Source: Hymenobacter rubidus
GTDB taxonomy: Bacteria > Bacteroidota > Bacteroidia > Cytophagales > Hymenobacteraceae
Direction of reading: 5' to 3'
Length of the DNA: 64,000 nucleotides
Assembly: GCF_016734815.1 (NCBI RefSeq)
Contig: NZ_JAERQF010000001.1
Location: 1 to 64,000, forward strand
Each line of letters starts with the position of its first letter. Position 1 is the stretch's first letter. Under the pieces are notes generated by a model. The model made no database searches, was not told where the DNA came from, and was given only the letters and a program-made list of their open reading frames with translations. This document shows, piece by piece, positions 24,477 to 32,885 of this stretch. A program made the position numbers and the translations under genes.

Positions 24477-27320
24477 ATGGCATTTCCCTTTACTAAAACC
24501 CGTGGCGGGTTGCTTTTAGCCCTGGCTTTCGCGGCACCTGGCATGGCGATGGCCCAGTCGGTGGCCCCCTCGGCGCAGGCGCTTGATTATTTTAAGACCC
24601 AGGCCCTGCAGCAGGGCCTGCACGATGGCGACGTGACCAGTCCGTCCATCACGAGCTCCTATTTTGATGCGAGCAGCAACCTGACGCACTCCTACCTCCG
24701 GCAACGGGTAAACGGACTCGACGTGTTTGGCGCCGTGGCCGACCTGCACACCGACCTGTCGGGCAAGCCGGTGCTGATGCACCAGAACTTTATGGTTGAT
24801 GCAGCGAAAGGGGCGCCTTCTGCTACGCCCTCGCTCACCGCTGCACAAGCCGTGAGCGCGGCGGCCGTGGGCCTCAAGCTGCCCCACCCCGTGGGCCTGA
24901 CCTTGGTGCGCGAAGCCCGCCCAGCCGATGGCTTGCTCTTCAACAACGGTGGTATTTCGGAGTACGACATCCCGGTGCGTCTGATGTACGTGCCCGTGCA
25001 GGGCCAATTGAAGCTGGTATGGGAAGTAACCATTGCCCAGCTCGACCAGCAGCACCATTGGCAGGCACTCGTTGATGCCAATAACGGGCAGTTGGTCAGC
25101 AAGCTTGACTACGTAGTTAGCGAGGAAATCTCCTTTCAGCAGCTGACCGCCAAGGCGCTGGGCACGAACGTGGCTACAACGGGCACCTCTGCGCCCCAGA
25201 CTGCCAACCGCGGCACCCTGGGCGCTGCCAACAGCATGACGGTCTTGCCCGTGCCCATTGAAGCCCCTACTTTTGGCAACCGGGTGTCGGTACCATTCAG
25301 CCGGGCCAACGCGACGTATTCGCCCTACGGCTGGCACGTTTCGGACCCGCGGGCGACCGTTAGCGGTACCAGCATTTTTTCCAGTTCCTACACTCGGCTT
25401 GGAGCTGGCGTGTATCTCACCCGTGGTAACAACGTGGCTGCTTACGACGACAGCCAGAGCACCACGAGCGGCAATGGCAATATCCTGTCGAATACCAACT
25501 CGCCCGACGGTACTGCCACGCTTGACTTCGATTTCCCTTTCAACCAGCTCAGCGGACCGAAAGTAAGCGAGCCTGCCGCCATCACTAACTTGTACTACTG
25601 GAACAACATGCTCCACGATGTGATGGCGAGCAAGGGTTTTGACGAGGCTTCCGGCAACTTCCAGTACAAAAACGCAACCACCCAGGGCGCGGGCGGCGAC
25701 TACGTTCGTGCGGAAGCACAAGATGGGAGCGGCCGCAACAATGCCAACTTCTCGACGCCTGCGGATGGCACATCAGGCCGCATGCAGATGTACTTGTGGG
25801 ACAACCCCGTACGTCCTACTTTCACTATTTCGGCGCCATCGGCTTTGGCCGGCGCTATCTCGGTTGGCACGGCCGTGTTTGGCCACCAGCTGGCTGCATA
25901 TCCACAGGGCATCTGCGGCAACGTGGTGCTGGTGAACGACGGCGTGTCGAGCGACGGCGGCCTGCACGGTTGCGTGTCGCCCTACATCAACGCCCGGGCC
26001 GTGAACGGCAACATCGCGCTGATTATGCGCGGCGGCTGCGCCCAGTTGCCCAGCGGTGTTCGCACCACCAGCTCCTTCGCCGGCAAGGTGCTGCGCGCCC
26101 AGCAGAATGGCGCCATTATGGCCATCATCATTGACTCGGTGGCTACGAACAACGTACTGTCGAACATGACAGGCGGCGCTGACACGGTTGGTATCCGCAT
26201 TCCCTCCATCTTCATGACCGGCGTAGACGGCGCCCGCATCCGGCAGGCCCTGCTGGCAGGCACCACCGTAACGGGCTGCACCGCTGCCGCCCAGGATTAT
26301 GATGGGGCCATGGATAACACCATTGTTTCGCACGAATTCGGCCACGGCATCAGCAATCGCCTCACCGGCGGCCCGGCCAACTCGAACTGCGTTATCCAAT
26401 CGGACGGAACCAACACTTATCAGTGCATGGGTGAGGGTTGGAGCGACTTCTTTGGCCTGTGGATGACGACCCGTACCGGCGATGTGGGCCGCACGCCCCG
26501 TGGCGTTGGCTCTTATGTAATTGGCGAGCCGAGCACCGGCGCCGGCATTCGCTACAAGATGTATAGCGACGACATGACCATCAACAACTACACGTATGCC
26601 GTCATCGGTACCGGTAACTACCGCGAAACCCACGCCATCGGTGAAGTATGGACCACGGTGCTGTGGGATTTGAATTGGCAGTTCATCTACCGCTACGGCT
26701 ACAACCCTGACTTCCTCGCCCAGACCGGCGGCAACAACCAGTTCCTGAAATTGGTCTTGCAAGGCTGCAAGCTGCAGGTTTGCAACCCCGGCTTCCTTGA
26801 CGGCCGCAACGCCATTCTGCGCGCCGACTCGCTGCTCAACGGCGGGGCCAATTCGGCGCTTATCTGGACGGTATTTGCCCGCCGTGGCATGGGCTATAGC
26901 GCCAACCAGGGCCCCCGCGTCACGTCTACGGTTTACCCCGGCATCACCTTGCCCGGCCTGAGTGGCATTGTGGCGGCCTACGACATGCCGGGCGGCACGC
27001 GCCCTGTGGTATTGCTCAACCCAGCCGTGACGCCGCTGAGCTCGCAGAGTGCCAACGTTATCAAGGGCAGTTTGGTCGATGCTTACCCCAACCCGGCTCA
27101 GAACCAGCTCACCATTCAGTCGCAGCTGGCCAGCAAAACCGCCGTGCAGGTGAGCCTCGTCAACATCGTGGGGCAGGTAGTGGCTACCACTACTTCTTCG
27201 GCGGGGGAAGTGCAGCGTGGCATCACGCTCAACACCGCCGACCTGGCATCGGGCCTGTACATCGTGCGTGTGAGCACCAGCGAAGGCACCTACACCACCA
27301 AGGTGCAAGTGAAGCACTAA
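24477..27320 (+). CDS. Secreted M36 (fungalysin-type) metalloprotease with PA insert and T9SS sorting domain
   Basis: A 947-residue exported zinc endopeptidase. The signal peptide is at 1-26 (ending AMAQ). An FTP/PepSY-like propeptide covers about 27-220 (HSYLRQRVNGLDVFGAVADL; VWEVTIAQLDQQHHWQALVD). The catalytic part has NLYYWNNMLHDVMASKGFDE, zinc-binding HEFGH at 619-623 and the third ligand Glu in CMGEGWSDFFGLW about 30 residues later. A protease-associated (PA) domain is inserted at about 450-600. The C-terminal T9SS domain (about 865-947) has AYPNPAQNQLTIQ and GLYIVRVSTSEGTYTTKV. It is probably a secreted nutrient protease activated after loss of the propeptide. A single gene with its own terminator. 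Confidence 0.95.
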   Translation: MAFPFTKTRGGLLLALAFAAPGMAMAQSVAPSAQALDYFKTQALQQGLHDGDVTSPSITSSYFDASSNLTHSYLRQRVNGLDVFGAVADLHTDLSGKPVLMHQNFMVDAAKGAPSATPSLTAAQAVSAAAVGLKLPHPVGLTLVREARPADGLLFNNGGISEYDIPVRLMYVPVQGQLKLVWEVTIAQLDQQHHWQALVDANNGQLVSKLDYVVSEEISFQQLTAKALGTNVATTGTSAPQTANRGTLGAANSMTVLPVPIEAPTFGNRVSVPFSRANATYSPYGWHVSDPRATVSGTSIFSSSYTRLGAGVYLTRGNNVAAYDDSQSTTSGNGNILSNTNSPDGTATLDFDFPFNQLSGPKVSEPAAITNLYYWNNMLHDVMASKGFDEASGNFQYKNATTQGAGGDYVRAEAQDGSGRNNANFSTPADGTSGRMQMYLWDNPVRPTFTISAPSALAGAISVGTAVFGHQLAAYPQGICGNVVLVNDGVSSDGGLHGCVSPYINARAVNGNIALIMRGGCAQLPSGVRTTSSFAGKVLRAQQNGAIMAIIIDSVATNNVLSNMTGGADTVGIRIPSIFMTGVDGARIRQALLAGTTVTGCTAAAQDYDGAMDNTIVSHEFGHGISNRLTGGPANSNCVIQSDGTNTYQCMGEGWSDFFGLWMTTRTGDVGRTPRGVGSYVIGEPSTGAGIRYKMYSDDMTINNYTYAVIGTGNYRETHAIGEVWTTVLWDLNWQFIYRYGYNPDFLAQTGGNNQFLKLVLQGCKLQVCNPGFLDGRNAILRADSLLNGGANSALIWTVFARRGMGYSANQGPRVTSTVYPGITLPGLSGIVAAYDMPGGTRPVVLLNPAVTPLSSQSANVIKGSLVDAYPNPAQNQLTIQSQLASKTAVQVSLVNIVGQVVATTTSSAGEVQRGITLNTADLASGLYIVRVSTSEGTYTTKVQVKH

Positions 27321-27350
27321 TGGCGAATCAGCTTCGGCTGCCAGCGCCCA

Positions 27351-27384
27351 AAGGGGGCCCGACAATCGTCGGGCCCCCTTTTTT
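27351..27384 (+). terminator. Intrinsic terminator after the M36 protease
   Basis: A very stable stem (27351-27363 with 27368-27380, GGGGGCCCGAC/GTCGGGCCCCC) with a 4-nt loop and a T-run. It lies 30 bp past the stop codon. Confidence 0.92.
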
Positions 27385-27440
27385 GTTGTGGCTACGAGCG
27401 CCGGTTCGCGGTGTCTGTACTCTTTGGTTTCTCAATCCCT

Positions 27441-27851
27441 ATGCCTTCTTCGCCCTTCATCCGCCCCGATACTGACTTACTGGCCCTGCGCCCCAGCGTA
27501 GCCGCAGAACCCGCTGAGCCGGCCACCGTGGCAGGGTTTCTGCACACCACCCTGCGCCCGGCCCTCAAACTGCAAAACGACCTGTTGCTAGCCGTGGTGC
27601 GCGACTTTGTGCTGGACCACCACATTCCTCTGGCTAAAGCTGCCCCGGCCGACCAAACGCGACTCCTGACGGAACTGCTCGCCCGCAATACCAAGCTGCG
27701 CTACACCCTAATCGGCTTAATCACCGGAGTCTTCACCTTGGCCGAATATGCCTTCTACCAGCAACACCGCTCCGAGCTGAACCGCCGCTTGTGGGAGCTG
27801 GCACAACGCCGCATCCTGGACCAAGCTGCGGCCATTGTGGCAGCGGCTTAA
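27441..27851 (+). CDS. Conserved helical protein of unknown function
   Basis: A 136-residue soluble all-helical protein from the ATG at 27441; an upstream GTG would add ten residues but overlaps a TACTCTTTG promoter-like stretch, so the ATG is preferred. Patterns such as LKLQNDLLLAVVRDFVLDHH, LLARNTKLRYTLIGLITGVF and RRLWELAQRRILDQ recall a Bacteroidota family of about 130 residues sometimes mislabelled glyoxalase; I see no glyoxalase metal ligands. The function is unknown. It is followed at once by a strong terminator. Confidence 0.75.
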   Translation: MPSSPFIRPDTDLLALRPSVAAEPAEPATVAGFLHTTLRPALKLQNDLLLAVVRDFVLDHHIPLAKAAPADQTRLLTELLARNTKLRYTLIGLITGVFTLAEYAFYQQHRSELNRRLWELAQRRILDQAAAIVAAA

Positions 27852-27865
27852 GCGTTTTAGCCCAC

Positions 27866-27900
27866 AAAAAAGGCTCCTGGCAATGCCAGGAGCCTTTTTT
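27866..27900. terminator. Bidirectional terminator between convergent genes
   Basis: A near-perfect 16-bp stem (27866-27882 with 27884-27900) with A-run and T-run feet. It separates the + strand helical protein from the convergent terC-like gene. Confidence 0.92.
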
Positions 27901-27925
27901 GTGGATGCCGCGAGGGAAGGGATGG

Positions 27926-28696
27926 CTAGTCGTACTGCGAATCGCGCAGGTGCACGGGCTTGTTTTTTTTGCGCAGGCGCAGATTCAGCAGCTCTACTAT
28001 CAGGGAGAAGGCCATGGCAAAGTAGAGGTAGCCTTTTTCTACTTCCTTGTGCGCGGCTTCCATCACCAGCATGAAGCCTATCATGATGAGAAACGACAAC
28101 GCCAGCATCTTGATGGTGGGGTTGTTGTTGACAAAGTTGGCCACCGCCCCGCTGAAAGTGAGCATGATGCCCATGGCACAAATCACGGCGGCAATCATCA
28201 CCAGCACATTATCCACCAGCCCCACGGCCGTCAGAATGGAGTCGAAGCTAAAGACGATGTCGATGACCACAATCTGCAGAATCACGCTCATCATGGACGC
28301 ATTGCCTTTCCCAATGCCTTCCTCTTCTTCCTCGCCCTGGAGCTTGGTGTGAATTTCGGTGGTGCTCTTGTACATCAGAAACAAGCCGCCGGCCAGCAGG
28401 ATGAGGTCGCGGCCGGTTACGCCAAAAGGCTGGTCCAGCCACGGAAAATCGGGCAGGTTAAACAGCGGAGCGCGCAGGCTGACAATCCAGGAAATGCTCA
28501 GCAGCAGCCCAATCCGAAATACCAGCGCCAGCAGCAGCCCAATGGTGCGCCCGCGGGCCTGCGATTCCTTGGCCAGACGGTTGACGACAATGGAGATGAA
28601 GATGATGTTGTCAATCCCCAGCACGATTTCCATGAACGTGAGGGTCAGTAGGCTTATCCAGGTAGCCGCATGGGCAAAGGCCGAAAAATCGTACAC
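27926..28696 (-). CDS. TerC-family integral membrane protein
   Basis: A 256-residue polytopic inner-membrane protein with seven or more hydrophobic segments. The TerC family marker FMEIVLGIDNIIF is near the N-terminus and the second conserved acidic motif IVVIDIVFSFDSILTAVGL is in the C-terminal half. The acidic residues in the membrane suggest metal transport, and TerC/Alx members are linked to manganese export and tellurite resistance. The C-terminus ends with a basic cytosolic tail. It stands alone, convergent with the preceding gene. The substrate is not determined by sequence alone. Confidence 0.92.
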   Translation of the reverse strand: MYDFSAFAHAATWISLLTLTFMEIVLGIDNIIFISIVVNRLAKESQARGRTIGLLLALVFRIGLLLSISWIVSLRAPLFNLPDFPWLDQPFGVTGRDLILLAGGLFLMYKSTTEIHTKLQGEEEEEGIGKGNASMMSVILQIVVIDIVFSFDSILTAVGLVDNVLVMIAAVICAMGIMLTFSGAVANFVNNNPTIKMLALSFLIMIGFMLVMEAAHKEVEKGYLYFAMAFSLIVELLNLRLRKKNKPVHLRDSQYD

Positions 28697-28704
28697 TAGT
28701 CTTT

Positions 28705-28791
28705 AATGAAGAATGAGGAATGAGGAATGAGGAATTGTAGCTGATGAATCGGGCGCGGCAACTTTTCATTACTCACTCCTCATTCTTCATT
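28705..28791. repeat. GAGGAAT-type inverted repeat
   Basis: Left arm 28705-28719 (AATGAAGAATGAGGA) pairs with right arm 28777-28791. The left side also carries three tandem GAGGAAT units. It lies between the start of terC and the end of yajQ, both on the minus strand, so it would sit in the terC leader. Confidence 0.7.
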
Positions 28792-28810
28792 CCTCATTGA
28801 GCTGCAGGCG

Positions 28811-29302
28811 TTAGCTTTTCATGTTCACAAATTGCAGCGGCAGGCCGATATCGGCCTTACGCAGCACGGCAATGGCGGCCTGCAGGTCGTCAATTTTCTT
28901 GGACGTAACGCGCACCTGGTCGTCCTGCATCTGGGCTTCTACCTTCACTTTGGAATCCTTGATGGCCTTGATGATTTTGCGCCCAAACTCTTTGTCTACC
29001 CCGGCGCGCACCTTGATGGTTTTCTTGATGAGCTGGCCGCTGGGCTGCTCATCGGCGGTGAAGTCGAGGCTGGTACCGTCGATGCCCTGCTTCACCACCC
29101 GGCCCAGCAGAATGTCTTCTAACGCCTTGATGCGCATGGAATTTTCGGAGGACAGCAGGATGGTGTTTTCTTTTTTATTGAGTTCGATGCCGCCCTTGGT
29201 GTCGCGCAGGTCGTAGCGGGTCTGAAGTTCTTTTTGGGCCGTGTTCACCGCATTTTCCAGGGTTTGCGGGTCAACTTTGCTCACAATGTCGAAGGATGCC
29301 AT
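28811..29302 (-). CDS. YajQ-family nucleotide-binding protein
   Basis: A 163-residue cytosolic protein of the YajQ (UPF0234) family, some members of which bind cyclic di-GMP. The start is the ATG at 29300-29302, giving MASFDIVSKVDPQTLENAVN; the longer frame adds residues from untranslated DNA. Family marks include TRYDLRDTKGGIELN, SSENSMRIKALEDIL, KVRAGVDKEFGRKIIKAIKD and VRVTSKKIDDLQAAIAVLR, ending LGLPLQF-like (IGLPLQFVNMKS). Two ferredoxin-like subdomains are expected. The ligand in this organism is not shown by sequence. Confidence 0.95.
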   Translation of the reverse strand: MASFDIVSKVDPQTLENAVNTAQKELQTRYDLRDTKGGIELNKKENTILLSSENSMRIKALEDILLGRVVKQGIDGTSLDFTADEQPSGQLIKKTIKVRAGVDKEFGRKIIKAIKDSKVKVEAQMQDDQVRVTSKKIDDLQAAIAVLRKADIGLPLQFVNMKS

Positions 29303-29406
29303 AACAGGGTGGGTTGTAATTTTGAAGAGAATCTGGCCGCAGCCGGGCCGTAAAGGTAACAACCCGAACCGGCCAGAGTTGCGCCCTTGCGCACACCCCC
29401 TTGCTT

Positions 29407-29871
29407 ATGCCCATGCCCGTTGCCATTCGTCCGCCCCACACCCCGGCCGAGTGGGCCGCCTACTATCAATTGCGCTACGACGTGTTGCGCCGGCCCTGGC
29501 AGCAGCCCCCCGGTTCGGAGCGCGTGCCTGCTGACGACGAGGCAACCACCATTCACGCCCTGGTCCTGGCCACCAGGGAGGGAGAGAACCCGGTGGCCCT
29601 GGCCGTGGGCATGTTGCAGCCCACCGGAGCGCACCAGGGCCAGGTGCGCTTCATGGCCGTGGCCCCAACGGCGACGGGCACCGGGCTGGGCCGCCAGCTT
29701 ATGGCGTATTTGGAGGCCCAGGCGCTGGCGGCTGGCCTCACCGAAATGGTGCTGCATTCGCGGGAAACGGCCGTCGGCTTCTACCAGCGGCTGGGCTACG
29801 CGGTGGTGGCTCCCTCGCACACACTATTCGGCGTGATTCCGCATTTTCTCATGCGCAAGCAACTCAATTAA
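29407..29871 (+). CDS. GNAT-family N-acetyltransferase
   Basis: A 154-residue cytosolic acetyltransferase. ATG at 29407 (or 29413) is chosen over the TTG at 29401. The acetyl-CoA binding motif A reads VRFMAVAPTATGTGLGRQLM (the V-x-x-x-x-R/Q-x-x-G-x-G/A pattern as GTGLGRQ), followed by MVLHSRETAVGFYQRLGYAVV typical of motif B. The substrate is unknown. It is divergent from yajQ and lies 44 bp upstream of the thioesterase gene, so those two may be co-transcribed. Confidence 0.9.
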   Translation: MPMPVAIRPPHTPAEWAAYYQLRYDVLRRPWQQPPGSERVPADDEATTIHALVLATREGENPVALAVGMLQPTGAHQGQVRFMAVAPTATGTGLGRQLMAYLEAQALAAGLTEMVLHSRETAVGFYQRLGYAVVAPSHTLFGVIPHFLMRKQLN

Positions 29872-29915
29872 TCGTTGCCCCAGCGCGCTTTTTCCATCCT
29901 TTCCATTTCGTGCCC

Positions 29916-30407
29916 ATGCCCGACCATCCCACCCAAGGTCCTGCCCACTTAGCCGCCATGGTGGCCGCTTACAACCAGATGAACCACTACGGCCGAGCCA
30001 ACGGCATGGCCCTTAGCGTGCCCACGCCCGGACAGGCGGAATACCGCATGGCCGTGCGCGACGAACACCTCTCCTCCCCCAACACCTGCCACGGCGGAGT
30101 GCTGGCGGGCCTGATGGACGCCGCCCTCGGCGCCGCAGCCCTTTCGCTGGCATTCACCACCCAGGAATTTGTCTCAACCGTTGAGTTCAAGATGAACTAC
30201 CTGCACGCCGTGCACCTACACGACGCACTGGTAGCCAAAGGCACCGTGGACCACGCCGGCAACTCCCTGGTGGTGAGCAGCTGCGTCATCTACCGGGTGG
30301 CCGAGGGCAAGGCCGATGTGGCTGTGGCCCGTGGCCTGGGCACCTTCAACCGCTACCCCGCTTCCAAGCGCGACTTTGCGAAGCTGGTGCTGCAAGAAAA
30401 GAGTTAG
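29916..30407 (+). CDS. PaaI-type hotdog-fold thioesterase
   Basis: A 163-residue hotdog-fold acyl-CoA thioesterase, starting at ATG 29916 (a GTG six bases upstream is the alternative). The PaaI-family signature NTCHGGVLAGLMDAALGAAA carries the His-Gly-Gly loop and the catalytic Asp on the central helix. STVEFKMNYLHAV forms the expected strand. It probably hydrolyses aryl- or medium-chain acyl-CoA in the cytosol; the substrate is not defined. Its stop codon lies inside a long perfect inverted repeat that ends the transcript. Confidence 0.9.
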   Translation: MPDHPTQGPAHLAAMVAAYNQMNHYGRANGMALSVPTPGQAEYRMAVRDEHLSSPNTCHGGVLAGLMDAALGAAALSLAFTTQEFVSTVEFKMNYLHAVHLHDALVAKGTVDHAGNSLVVSSCVIYRVAEGKADVAVARGLGTFNRYPASKRDFAKLVLQEKS

Positions 30408-30481
30408 CCGGTAAGATGAAGCGTAAAAAGGCCCGTCTGGATTACCAGACGGGCCTTTTTACGCTTCATCTTACCGGCTAA
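30404..30481. terminator. Perfect 37-bp inverted repeat terminator
   Basis: Arms 30404-30440 and 30445-30481 are perfectly complementary over 37 bp with a 4-nt ATTA loop. The centre (AAAAAGGCCCGTCTGG) is a standard bidirectional terminator; the outer 21 bp extend it far beyond the usual length and include the TAG stop of the thioesterase. The convergent NYN gene ends six bases further on. Confidence 0.9.
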
Positions 30482-30486
30482 CTAAT

Positions 30487-31494
30487 CTACAGCTCGGCGG
30501 TGACGTGCACGTTCACGGGCTCGTACTCATCCTCACCGTCGGTGAGTTGTGGGGCGGGCACTTTGCGCACGTTGCGGGCACAGTCCTCGTCGCGGTGGTT
30601 GCGGCCCACGGTAAATTCTACCCAGTCGCCTTCGCGCAGGTCGTTGAAGTCGCCCTCGGTCAGGTCGGCGTAGCTGAAGAACAGATTGTTCGGGGGCATG
30701 ACCACGAAGCCAAAGCCGTTTTTCAGGTTTTTGATGGTGCTCATGCCGAGCGTGCCCACGGGGCCGGCGGCGGTGGGGCCGGTGGGCCGGGCCAGTTTGG
30801 GCGCGGCAGCGGTGCTGGGCGCGAAAGCAGCCGGCTCCGACTGGTTCACGAACATGGCTTCGACCACTTCGTCCTGCTGCTGCAGGCCCCGGTCAATTAC
30901 CTCGTGCATGGCTACTGGGTAGGTTACCTGCTCCAGCAGTTGCTGCGAGGCCCGTGTGACGCGGGTTTCACCTTTGAAATCCTCGTACTTGAAATCCCAG
31001 TTCAGCAGCATCACGCGGGTGCCCACGGTGTTGAGCTTGCGGATGAGCGGCACGTAGTCGCTGTCGCCGGCGATGAGCACGACCACGTCGAGGGTTTTGT
31101 GCAGGGCCAGTTCCAGGGCTTCCAGGCTCAGCCACACGTCGATGCCTTTTTCCTGCAGGCGGCCATCGCGGGTTTTGAGGGCCATGTAGTGCGTTTGCAC
31201 GCCCAGGTTCATCAAAATATCGTCGAGCAGGCGGTCGTGGAACAACCGGTCTTTGTCGCGGGCTTCGGTAGCCGAAAGACGGCCGCGGAAAAAGTGGGCA
31301 TCCGTAATCTGTGCCAGCCGCACGTCAACATCCTCTTCTTCGGCTACTTGGTGGCGAATATATTCGTGTAATCCTTCCAGACTAATCCGGGCCTTGCGCT
31401 CGTGTTGGAAATAATAATAGTCACTGATTTTTAAAAAATAGTTGCCGTCATAAAAGACACCAACCCGAATTAAAGGGCTGTTCATCTGGTTCAT
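30487..31494 (-). CDS. NYN-domain nuclease-like protein fused to a cold-shock domain
   Basis: A 335-residue cytosolic protein. The N-terminal half (about 8-190) is a NYN/PIN-like domain: VGVFYDGNYFL carries the first Asp, KGIDVWLSLEAL the second acidic cluster, and VVLIAGDSDYVPLIRKL the GDSD motif, together forming the metal site of predicted endoribonucleases. A Pro/Ala-rich linker leads to a C-terminal cold-shock/OB domain (about 258-320) with STIKNLKNGFGFVVMP and NNLFFSYADL, expected to bind RNA. The combination suggests an RNA-guided or single-strand-selective RNase or RNA-binding regulator; the target is unknown. It is convergent with the thioesterase and alone on its strand. Confidence 0.9.
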   Translation of the reverse strand: MNQMNSPLIRVGVFYDGNYFLKISDYYYFQHERKARISLEGLHEYIRHQVAEEEDVDVRLAQITDAHFFRGRLSATEARDKDRLFHDRLLDDILMNLGVQTHYMALKTRDGRLQEKGIDVWLSLEALELALHKTLDVVVLIAGDSDYVPLIRKLNTVGTRVMLLNWDFKYEDFKGETRVTRASQQLLEQVTYPVAMHEVIDRGLQQQDEVVEAMFVNQSEPAAFAPSTAAAPKLARPTGPTAAGPVGTLGMSTIKNLKNGFGFVVMPPNNLFFSYADLTEGDFNDLREGDWVEFTVGRNHRDEDCARNVRKVPAPQLTDGEDEYEPVNVHVTAEL

Positions 31495-32011
31495 GGTAAT
31501 GGTGTTAAGTAAGTTAAAAAAGGTTTAGGTGGGATGAAGAGTACGGATGGGTAGAAATGCCAAAAGCCGAAGGCACAATGCGCCTGGGCGAAGGAATGGC
31601 AGTCTGGACAAAGCTATGGTGAGCGGTATCCCCTAGCTAATTGAGGACCGGTTCCGCGTAGAATCTAAATTAATTGGCTAATGGATTGCCGGGCGGCAAG
31701 AAAAATTGAAAACGCAGAATAATAACACGAATCAATACAGTACGGCCCTAATCACCGGCATATCTGCTGCGAAGCTAATGTTCTGTTTCGACTTATGCAA
31801 CTAAGACGCTGCAGGCTAGTTGGCTGTTGCAGTGCCTAGCCGCCACAATGCCCCCTCTATATGGAGATGCCAAGCCGGTTACAGCCGTTTCGAAGTCAGT
31901 GTACGTGCGGTCAGTAGCGCGAACGTTGTCGTTCGCGTGCCAGAACGAGCTGGCGGCGCGGGGACGCGAACGACAAAGTTCGCGCTACGGTACACCAACC
32001 CCGGCACCTCT
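31495..32011. other. 517-bp intergenic region with one repeat
   Basis: The region upstream of the NYN gene carries a palindromic repeat at 31914-31988 and an AT-richer stretch at about 31660-31750. No coding frame with protein-like character, RNA gene or terminator is apparent. The small frames that cross the repeat are not supported. Confidence 0.6.
31914..31988. repeat. Palindromic repeat, GTAGCGCG family
   Basis: The left arm GTAGCGCGAACGTTGTCGTT and right arm ending GACAAAGTTCGCGCTAC are complementary around an asymmetric centre. The ends are nearly identical to those at 52595-52681. It lies just beyond the 3' end of the ydjM-like gene. Confidence 0.8.
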
Positions 32012-32752
32012 CTAAAATCCCATTCGGCCTACTACCAAACCCAGCACCAGCAGCGCGTAGCCAATGCAAATCCCGACCTCTAGCATGTTGCCGGAGGCCG
32101 AGCCAGTGCTGATGAGCGGGATTTTAAAGGAGTAGTCCGAAACGGGCAAAAACCACCGTACGCCCGCTTTGGTGAGGGTATCGGCCACGAGATGAGAGGC
32201 GTAGCCCCCGCCCGCAAACAGCGCCACGCCGTGCCAGCCGAGGTGCTGGTCGGCCAAGTGGCCAATGTAAGTCCAGAGCGCAGTAGCCCAGATGGTGTGC
32301 GTCCAGGAACGGTGCGCGGTGAAGGGCGCCAGCGCCACAAACGTTCCCAGCAAACTCAGCCACAATTGTTCGGTGTAGAGGCCGGCCACCACCGTGCCCA
32401 AGCCCGTGAACAGCAGCGCCAGCCGCCGGGCCGAGCCGCCCTGCATGCCCACCCCAATGAGCCCAAACGCCAGCGCCACCGTGTAGTAGAGCCGCTGCTC
32501 GGAGCCCGGCCCCAATTGCAGGTAGGCATAGGCCGCAATGGCCAGCGCACCGGCGGCAAAGGCCCAGCGCACGTAGTTCTGCGTAAAGCCGAGGCGCTTG
32601 CTCAGGCGGCTTTCGGGGTGGTCGAGGTCGGGGGCGAGGCTGGAGAAGCCGGCCAGGGCAATGCCGGGCACCGAAAACGGCAGGCCCGGCACCAGCCCGG
32701 CAATGGCTACGCCGGTGATGAGGCCGATGGCCAAATGAGAAGAGCCGCGCAT
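32012..32752 (-). CDS. YdjM/DUF457-family membrane-bound metal-dependent hydrolase-like protein
   Basis: A 246-residue polytopic inner-membrane protein. Conserved polar residues typical of YdjM proteins lie in or next to membrane segments: SSHLAIGL near the start, SLAPDLDHPESRLSKRLG, APFTAHRSWTHTIWA and GGYASHLVADTLTKAGVRWFLP. The His/Asp pattern (DxDH, HRxxTH, SHLxxD) suggests a metal site related to zinc-dependent lipid hydrolases. The physiological substrate is unknown. It has no obvious operon partner and its upstream region holds a palindrome pair. Confidence 0.88.
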   Translation of the reverse strand: MRGSSHLAIGLITGVAIAGLVPGLPFSVPGIALAGFSSLAPDLDHPESRLSKRLGFTQNYVRWAFAAGALAIAAYAYLQLGPGSEQRLYYTVALAFGLIGVGMQGGSARRLALLFTGLGTVVAGLYTEQLWLSLLGTFVALAPFTAHRSWTHTIWATALWTYIGHLADQHLGWHGVALFAGGGYASHLVADTLTKAGVRWFLPVSDYSFKIPLISTGSASGNMLEVGICIGYALLVLGLVVGRMGF

Positions 32753-32772
32753 AGAAGAACCGAAATGGATAC

Positions 32773-32885
32773 GTAGGAACGCGCCACAGCGCGTTCAGCG
32801 GGAAGTGCAGTGACAGAATCGGCTGCAAGTTGGCGCCGCTTGGCGTAATTCAACGATTGAACGCGCCATGGCGCGTTCTTACGAC
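32773..32885. repeat. Inverted pair of GAACGCGCC palindromes (copy B)
   Basis: Two palindromes (32773-32796 and about 32851-32885) with cores GAACGCGCCACAGCGCGTTC and GAACGCGCCATGGCGCGTTC lie head to head between the divergent ydjM-like and mfd genes. This matches the arrangement beside mutS. Confidence 0.8.

Noticed and set aside
31820..32083. Short + strand frames overlapping the repeat near 31.9 kb
   Set aside because: They cross a palindromic repeat and the 3' end of the ydjM-like gene and have no protein-like features.
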